From contig CM049318.1 of NCBI GenBank assembly GCA_026874595.1, positions 22,171,456-22,235,455 on the forward strand: a DNA stretch of 64,000 nucleotides, read 5' to 3'. Below, piece after piece: positions 56,201 to 64,000 of the stretch. Within the stretch, counting starts at the first letter, position 1, and each line of letters opens with the position of its first letter. The stretch is from Sipunculus nudus (lineage: Eukaryota; Annelida; Sipuncula; Golfingiida; Sipunculidae). Both the position numbers and the translations under genes were made by a program. A model generated the notes under the pieces. That model was not told where the DNA came from, made no database searches, and saw nothing but the letters and a program-made list of their open reading frames with translations.

Positions 56201-57185
56201 GTTAAAACAGATAGATATTGTAACATATGATGGATTAATTAATGCCATCACAAAACTATGGAAATGCTTACTTGAAACCGAAAAACCAGGAATTATTACC
56301 ATGCCTTATAATTTTAACTTTGATAGAATAATTAAGACTTAATATCTGACTAAAAATGTATACACCAAGGTGATTCAGAAGAACCTGGAGAAGCCAACTT
56401 TTGCATTCAAGATTTTGGAATCTAACCTAAAAACAAAATCTGAAGAGAAAGTATATAAAGGTTTCAGTAATATATTTAACTGTTCTATATCTGTAAAATT
56501 AAGGATGTTCCAATTTTATATACCACACCGCAGAATTACTTTAAACCCTTTTCTTTTTAGGATAAATATAATTAACTCTGCAGAATGTAGTTCTTTTTTT
56601 TGCAAAAATGAGGATGAAACCATTTTATACTTATTTTGGGAGTGTTCCTTTTCCATATTGATTTGGAGTGATATTCTTTCTATATTAAAATCATATGGAT
56701 GTAGATGTAGATGTAGATGAGAACAACCAAAAACTTGGAAGTGTAAAATGTTTATTGAAGAAATACATAATATTGAAAAATATATCGCTCTCAAAAGAGA
56801 AAAACTGCAACAGCATGAAAATAAGTGGAAATCTCTCCACTGCCTTATTTAAGAATAATTTTATGGAAGTGATTCTCACACTGGCAACATTTCATTTGAA
56901 CAAATTGATAATGGCATGGATCTGTATAGACACTGAGATAAAAATTACGATATTCATACAAAGTTTTTGCAATTTTCTGATTATATTACAGTTAGAGATT
57001 TGTCAGTATGTATTTTTCCTTTTTTCTTGTATGTTTTGTTCATTTATAGCTGGGTATAGAGAAATGTATGTATAGATTCATATATATATTCTACAGTCGG
57101 ACTAACTTAATGATGTTTGCCTTGTGTGTATTTTGCTGTATACTTTTTATGTATTGTTCTTTTGTCAATAAATATTAAAAAAAAA
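53290..57185 (+). mobile_element. Tx1/L1-clade LINE, 5' truncated and broken
   Basis: ORF2 pieces in order. Endonuclease: LNLANVYGPN, IVGGDWNSVINPKLDN, GSRIEFFLIS, then NTDHAGIDLIM (53454-53930). Clade-typical RGPGFWKFNTSLL (about 53949). RT start NGKSSGTDGFPAEFYNLFWN (about 54565). RT catalytic YADDTVVL (about 55260). Late cysteine-rich segment ECSSFFCKNEDETILYLFWE (about 56585). At least eight stops or frame changes break it. It ends near a taaatattaaaaaaaaa tail at 57165-57185. A (GATGTA)n tract lies at 56693-56718 and a G run at 55764-55778. Confidence 0.85.
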
Positions 57186-57349
57186 TATTCAATCTAAATT
57201 TTGCACCCAAAGAAGTTTTAGATAAACATTGCAATACCAAATTAGAGGTAATCTATAGCAAATATACTTTATATCAAAACAAGGTGTTTATTTAAAGCAT
57301 CACAACAAATGCACAAACCTCGCAAGTCTATATATGATCACCATAATCG

Positions 57350-60300
57350 GTATATTGAAACAATGGCCAGTCATATGCTTAACGGGTCAGCAGGCTCATG
57401 CTGTGCAACCACTAAATACAATTTTTTTGACCCCCTCATGAAATATCCCATAAGGGTTATACATATACTTTGAACGAATCCGCTCACCAGCCACACAGTC
57501 ATTTGAACTAGTAAGGGCCACATCACGACATCAACAGGGACGCTCAGTTCTTAAATTACACTTTTCTGAAGTTAGCCTAGAAGCTATTTTTGACACCGGA
57601 GCGGCTTTTTCCTTTATGCAGCATGATATTTTCATGAACCTTCGCAGAATGAATAAAAACCTCACATGGGAACTCCCCCATGGACTCCAATCCATTACAG
57701 GGAGAAAGCTGGCAGTGACTGGTATAACCTTTGTGTGATTTTCAAATAGTGACATGAGATTAAGCCTCCTCGTGGTACCAGACCTACCACATGATCTTAT
57801 CTTAGGGACTGACGTCTAGAACAGCGGCTGTGCCGTCCTTGACTTTGAACAAGATATCCTAACGTGGTATCGCCGTGCGTTCAAGATTACACATGAATAT
57901 GTGTATAACATAACATGTAAATAACATAAATTTTCATTACAAGGCCGTTTCGTGCCGATGCAGACCTGGATCACGTCCTGGGACAGTTCAGCCATATGTT
58001 CACCTCATCAGATGAGAAAATGTTATTTTCAAGATATGCCATAGAAAGTCAGGAAAAATGTGGTGATCATATCACTCCCCCCTTATAGGGTCCCCTGGCA
58101 AAAAAAGATGCTTGACCAGGAAGTACAAAGACTACTGAAGGAAGGGATTAATAGACCAAGTAGGTCACATTACCGTAGTCCTGTGTCCCTGGTAGACAAA
58201 CCGGTTGGTTCAGTTCGGTTGGTAGTCGACTACCAGAAGGTCAACCAGACAATCCAGGCAGACAAGTTCCCTCTGCGATGTTTATGTGACATTTTTGATG
58301 ATTTACAGGGTGCCAAGTTTGTTTTTCATCCTCGATTTGAAGTCGGGGTACCACAAGTTAGCGATGCATCGAAAAAGCAAACCCGTACAGCAATGGCCAC
58401 ACCTAGTGGACTCTATGTGTTCGTCCGCTGACCATTCGGGCTCTTCAAGGGGCCCTCTGCATTCCAAAGGGTCATAAGTTGGGACCTCAAAGCGGATCTG
58501 TTAGACAACTGTGCCCGTTTCTACATAGACGGTATTGTAGTTTAACAGTAGAAGCAGAGAGGAACATGTTCAACACGTGCAGAAAATAGTTCGTTGTCTT
58601 CAAATGTATAAATTCAACTCAGGGCCTCAAATGCAATTTTGCTAAACCAGCAGTAACACTAATGGGCCACATTATATCAGCAGAAGGAAAACTGCAAGTT
58701 CCAGAAAAGAGCTAGGCATTAGAAAACTGGCAGCACCTACAAATGTTAAAGGTGTCCCCAGCCTGCTAGGCACCTGTTGCTTTTACAAGCAATTTGTAAA
58801 GAAATATACCGAAATCACAGCCACTCTGTTGTCATTGAATAAGAAACATGCTATATAATACTGGGGCCCAGAGATTGAAGCAGCCTTCCTGAAACCAAAA
58901 GACTTACTCATCTAACCCTAGGTGATGGCCTTTCCAGATCCCACAAAAGCCTTCCCACCTGTAAAGTGATGCGTCCAATGTGGCAGTAGGCACTGTGCTG
59001 GTCCAGCTGGATGACAATCACACAGAAAAAGTTATTGAGTATGTGTCAGACACACTTAACCAAGCACAGCGTAATTACTAAGCCATCGAGCGTGAAGGTT
59101 TGGCTGTCATAGCAGCACTTACAGGGCTAAGCCACTATCTCCTGGGTAGCTAGTTTACACTCTACACTGACCACATACCTTTGCAGAGTCTGTTTACCTC
59201 AAAGATAAATAACACAAGGGTATAGCGCTTGGCACTGACACAAGCAGAATTCACTTCTAAAGCTGAGTATAAGAAGGGCTGCCTGAATGAAAAAGCAGAT
59301 ATGTTGTCCATGCTACACAATTCAAAGCCGATACCACCAGTGCCAGGGCCACCAGTCTTAGCCTGTGTATCCCCCATAAACAGTAGAATTGGTAGACCTC
59401 GAGGAATATAGTGACGCTGCTGATCTTATTCATGTTACAGCACGACGTGTCTATAGTGACATCGATTTTTATACCATTATCGAGGCTCAAACATTACAGT
59501 TCCAAATACTGTAACGGTAAGCTCAAAAGGGCCATCCGTTTCTCACACTGATTGATAGGGTACTCTATTACTAGTGGCCACCTTACAAGGGGGCGCTACA
59601 GTACCATAGTACCATGCCACATTCTTACTAAGAGAAAGTCATAAATACTGCACATCTTCAGCTAGACCATCTAGGGATTATCAAACCAATGCATAGGGTG
59701 AATGAAGCGTACAAGTGAATGAAGTTTACTGGACTGTAAAGATCAATACAGAGGGAGATTCCGAACTTCACCTTGCAGAGGACACCCTGAAACAGAGTGG
59801 CTATTCAGGAAAGGCCGTTGCCTGCAGAGCGTTTCGTATTTATCTCCAGTGACCTTATAGGTCCATGTGTTGCTAGTAAGAAGGACAACAAATACATAAT
59901 CAGAGTTTATAGACCATCGAATTAAATTCCTGGAGGTATTCCATCTACCGGACAAAACATGAAAGACTGTATGGACAGCCCTACGCCATCAATATTGTGC
60001 TCGGTATTGCACATCTAGACCAATCCTTACAGATAATGGCCTTGAATTGAATGCTACAGCATTAGATAAATGCCTTAAAGAACTGGGCTTAGAATACAGA
60101 AGGTCTACGGACCACCATCCCCAATCTTACGGGAAAAGCGTGCGAGTAAAGCGGACAGTAAATTAACTACTGTCAAAAATACTTGCAAATAACCTAATGG
60201 GAGGCTGTCCTAAGTGATGTACAATGGGCTCAGCACCGGGACTCAGGCCGACATCCAAGCCAGCAGGGTACCAGAAAGACTGAGATCTGAACGGCAGGTC

Positions 60301-60480
60301 AATGCGTCAGAACTGGCGGACAACGCGGCAGTCCTATTAAAAGCTGACAATCCTGTGACATTTACCGCCAAATGTGACCCTCGGTGGATGATAAAAGAAC
60401 AACGTAACAATACATGTCACATACAAAACCAGCAAACTGGGGCAATATAGAAATACATCAATCAAAAGTTGCTTCCGCTC
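57350..60480 (+). mobile_element. Ty3/Gypsy LTR-retrotransposon pol relic
   Basis: Pol domains in the Gypsy order. Protease: AIFDTGAAFSFM (about 57580), DLPHDLILGTDV (57781-57816). Reverse transcriptase: PPYRVPWQKKMLDQEVQRLL from 58078, VRLVVDYQKVNQ, LDLKSGYHKLAMH, then FYIDGIVV (about 58518). RNase H: VIEYVSDTLNQAQRNY, FTLYTDHIPLQSL. Integrase: ISSDLIGPCVASKK, ILTDNGLELNATALDKC (about 60023) and HHPQSYGKSVRVKRTVN. The RT FYIDD box has Gly for the second Asp, and the integrase third catalytic Glu position reads Val. Many stops. No LTR pair or envelope frame seen. Confidence 0.85.
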
Positions 60481-60814
60481 CTACAAATGCTGATTGAACG
60501 CAGGTCAGAAAAAACAGACCTTCACACAAACGTCATCTGGTATTCAGTTGTGTTGGAACAATAAGCAGATAACAAAGACTTGGCTTGCTGATTCAAAGCT
60601 CCCATCCTCTGTATATCCAGTAGTGCAGCCCTGACATCCTTGGTATGCGCATTTACTTTTATATTCAATACATGTGCACTTTGATAATTTATAAAGTTTA
60701 GAGTTGAAGTTGGTTTAATAAATCTATATACTTGTTGTGATTCTTTGTATTACCTTGACAGATATAAATACATTCCTCAGAATTAGAAACCGACCACACC
60801 GAACTGAGAATGAA

Positions 60815-60990
60815 GGTTAATTACCCAGGGCCCACAGATGAGGTAATCACCAAGGTATCAAATGTAATATAATACTGTGTAATACTGCCCTATCAAATAT
60901 TTCGAAAACGGAACAGAATTATATAGATATACATATACTTAGAGTTAAGCAGGCAAAAAAAAAGGAGGTTGTTACCTCCAACAGAAATAC
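60815..60990 (+). repeat. SINE 3' tail, third copy
   Basis: Matches the 3' half of 21467-21815: ggttaattacc-cagggccc, aatactgccct-tcaa, acatatacttag-gttaagc, and the end GGAGGTTGTTACCTCCAACA. The tRNA head is missing. Confidence 0.7.
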
Positions 60991-60999
60991 AAAGAGGCA

Positions 61000-61600
61000 A
61001 AATAAGCCATGGTAAATGTACTCGGTTTATGGAATGTAACTTTATTTACTTGAAATATTGCATTTTTATGAATAATATCTGGCATAAACTGGAATCTCGT
61101 TGATCAGTCTTTAACGAATCGTTCTGATATGAGTAATAGCATAAAATTACTCAATGTATGCAATTCAGCTTTATCTTTCCAAATTAAGTTAAAACAAACA
61201 AAGATACACCTTTAACAAAATACTACACAAATTATTATTTGAAAGACACAATAGACATATACACGCGTGCTTGTCAAGTTTTGTTTGTTTAGCTAACTTT
61301 CCCATAAGTTCTATAAGACAGCGGTATTAAGGATTATTTTGTTTAATAAATAACAATTTATGTACATTATTTACAATATGACGTTATTTGCCGCTACTCG
61401 AGAGATAAATGACGATAGGCGGATTAAAACTGTATATCTAAAGGAGAATAAACAAGCAGAACTTCAGTGTATGGTTATTTATAAAGTTGCTTACACCAAT
61501 ATCTTGTTCCATATCATAAAAAAAACTTAATATTAGGATAAGGTCCCAGTTTTTTTTTAACATTTACCCGACTCATTATAAAAGCAAACAGCTAAACCAC
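61000..61600. other. Noncoding DNA, nothing recognised
   Basis: AT-rich sequence with no exon pattern, repeat or RNA gene seen. Confidence 0.4.
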
Positions 61601-61604
61601 TGAA

Positions 61605-61960
61605 CACCTGTTCTTATTGAACTGGCTACCCGTGGACCTCCAGTATAGGTAACAATATAAGGTACTATTATATCCTTTCAAGCTATACATGCACTTGACC
61701 TAAAAGCACATTAGTGAACTAGTTCAGCTGTACCACCAGTCCTTGATTTAAGATCAGCCTCTTGCATTCAGCTACAAGAGTCAATTACTGTTACAAAGGA
61801 AATATGTGCTCCTTTAGTACTTTGGCTGCTGAATTATGGAATGAGCATCATAATCAGATATGAACTCCCTTTTTCCGCTTTAAAGAAAAAACCTAACTTT
61901 TCATACAGGCATATTTGAATTGATTGCACATACTTTGTAGCATTTTAAGTTCTTGGTGTA
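61605..61960 (+). mobile_element. Jockey/CR1-like LINE 3' tail
   Basis: Decayed reading of a reverse transcriptase C-terminus: LNWLPVD near 61620, YKVLLYPFK near 61660, HISELVQLYH near 61710, LAAELWNEHHNQI near 61825. The pattern is the L-HWLPV ... FKA ... SELV-Y ... LWN order common to this clade. Several stops. 5' truncated. Probably a relative of 2700-3920. Confidence 0.65.
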
Positions 61961-61969
61961 CAAATATGT

Positions 61970-64000
61970 ATGTAAATGAAAACAAAAACATATTATATAT
62001 CACGTAAGCAAAAGGTACGACACCGACAGGTATATTTTTCAGTCTACCAAAGGTAAACATGAACTCAGGTCATTTATTCTCCAATATATTTTTATATACG
62101 CCATCAGGGAATTAATTTCCTGCCGGTGTTATGACTAAGCTCGGTCTCTTGAGGGGAGATCATTTAAGTGGTGTGGCGTTTTGTGTATGCTTGGTTTGGC
62201 AGTTAAAATGTAATGAAAATTGATCGTGGAAATGGCAGAAAACCAAGGCATATAGTCATACAGGGATTCTCCATAAAGCAAAAGGAAATCAAACTTCTTT
62301 ATTTGATCATTTATATGGAGAAGCAGCTTACATCACGGCCATAGACGGGGCTCAAATTAAGTTGTCTTTCTGGACAAACCGAACGTCAACCGGAAAGTGA
62401 GCCCGAAATCCAAAGTTCAGTTGTCGATTTCTCAAAGAACCTGACCTGCCTTGTTTCTAAAGTTACAAAGACTTTTCCCATAGAATCTATTAGAATGTCA
62501 TACGGGTTCTGGTTGTCCTGTTGTTATACTATAAAAACTAAGGAGTTACAAGTGACATCTAGCAATAGAAGATTTCGACAATTGCTGGATTTTTTTCTCA
62601 GAGTCTGAAACATAATTTTGGAACAGCGGGATACTGCGGTGGCTTCAAATTCTCGATATTCATGGTCGAAATGTTACCGTGAAATTGACACTAGACAATT
62701 TTGAATGCATACCAGGCCATGAACATTGATTATAGAACCTGCCGATAGGTGGAGACTTGCGATTTTCCTTCGGTCACGTCCATCGAGCCTAGCGCATTAA
62801 CTTTACATCATTCCGGGAGAATAACGGGGCCCATTTATAATGATATTGGTTGGCTTAGATGCGATAACCGTGACCGTTTGCAGAGGTGTGCTCATGCCTG
62901 GAAAGTCACAATGCTTGCACGGGAGTAATATTTTAATAGAATGTACGCTGTTAAAAAAATACCCGCATGTACGTTTATCACGCTGTGTTTTACATGTATT
63001 ACTATCAGTGACCCCTATCGGATATATCTGAAGTGTATGTGTGCCAAGCTAGATGACATCCAGCGACACTTAAAATTTATTCAAAATATGCAATAACATT
63101 GAGGAGTTTTGGTCAGATTTGACAATAATTGTCCGATTCAGAAATAATTGACACCATGATAAAAAATATTAGTAGGTTTTCATAGTCTCGAAAACACACC
63201 CATTTAACCCCAGTTGAACTCAATTCCCTCACTTTTAGGGGCCATCATATGCCATATGCTCCAAATTCCTGAAACACTATACATTATTCCCAGGACAATT
63301 AATCTTTTATATAGTATTGTACAATCTCAAATGGAAAGATTTTTACAAGTTCTGAAGTACACAAGGCGCATTTGCGACCGAGTACATATTAAATGCGGTG
63401 ATATATAATACTTTTTACATGTTTAGGAAATTGATATAATATTCTCACCAATAATGTGGTTCAGGTTAAGCACAACTTCTTGAGTGGGGTACATCTAGGC
63501 GCTGACCGTTAGATGATCATCTTTCTACTTACATCTTACAACGGTATGATAGTTTTGCAAAAAATATAGACTTTATAAGTCGGGGGGGGGGGGGGTTATG
63601 CTAGCCACTGAGACGTCTCTGAAATAGGTAGGACCTGAGAGATATCAAAGTCAATTCAGACAATCAAGATAGAGGACACCTTGTATTAAGCCCTGGTAAA
63701 CCCTTACAGTCGACACATGTACATGCCCTTGCTTTATTAGCTGCTGAGGAACAAGCACAGTGCAAACATCGTCCTGGCGTTGACTAACTTGTCGCACACA
63801 TGGAGGGGGTCCTTCTACTATCCAAAAAGAAGAAGGGGGCGCGGGCTATTCGTGCTGGATGTATACCCCCTGTTGGTTTTATTATATTACCAAGGTTTGA
63901 ATGGAGTACTAGACGAGAAATGCCATGCTTTGGCAATCGCTACTCATTTGGGTGGGGGTGTTGTTAGCTAAGCACGATATTTAAAAGTGGCAATAAACAT
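61970..64000. other. Noncoding DNA to the window end
   Basis: Short open frames (62840-63031, 63214-63408, 63780-63971) match nothing I recognise and lack splice context. A 14-G run lies at 63582-63595. Confidence 0.4.

Noticed and set aside
63780-63971. Open frame at the window end
   Set aside because: Short, with no domain, splice context or repeat similarity.

Overview
The window looks like AT-rich, intron-rich nuclear DNA of an invertebrate animal, most likely a lophotrochozoan such as a bivalve mollusc. The reasons are small coding exons between long introns, abundant (TA)n tracts, decayed LINEs of several clades, a Ty3/Gypsy relic and tRNA-derived SINEs. I see no bacterial-style operon, CRISPR array, rRNA or intact tRNA. 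The taxon is an inference; I saw no diagnostic marker.

The main content is a pair of paralogous genes for secreted proteins that combine one MAM domain with thrombospondin type-1 repeats (TSP1). They lie in opposite orientations, 5' ends facing each other, about 18.7 kb apart. Gene A (minus strand, 21067 down to 10400) has ten exons recognised here: a 34-nt linker exon, three MAM exons and six single-exon TSP1 repeats. Its signal-peptide exon was not found. Gene B (plus strand, 39808 to 47428) has nine exons: a signal-peptide exon, the same 34-nt linker, three MAM exons and four TSP1 exons. Its predicted spliced CDS is exactly 385 codons including the stop. After the linker, every junction in both genes is phase 1, so TSP1 exons can be added or lost without breaking the frame, and the two copies indeed carry six and four. 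Relics of further copies are present: a MAM 3' exon stump inside gene A (18224-18256) and a frameshifted TSP1 exon (26964-27106). A duplicated piece of the gene B 3' UTR lies inside its last intron.

Layout: 1-10 kb holds noncoding DNA, a Jockey/CR1-like LINE relic and tRNA-like SINE material. Gene A occupies 10.4-21.1 kb, with a LINE 3' half inserted in one intron. From 21.4 to 39.8 kb there is intergenic DNA with a SINE, a 1.03-kb TIR element, a broken TSP1 exon, a minus-strand LINE relic, a cluster of (TA)n tracts enclosing a short palindromic element, and an orphan open frame. Gene B occupies 39.8-47.7 kb. From 49.4 to 52.9 kb there are minisatellites and a large tandem duplication. A Tx1/L1-like LINE (53.3-57.2 kb) is followed directly by a dead Ty3/Gypsy element (57.4-60.5 kb), then a SINE tail, a LINE tail and unremarkable DNA to the end.

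The predicted MAM-TSP1 proteins have no transmembrane segment or GPI-type tail in the exons found, so they are probably secreted adhesion or matrix-type proteins. That role rests on the domains alone.
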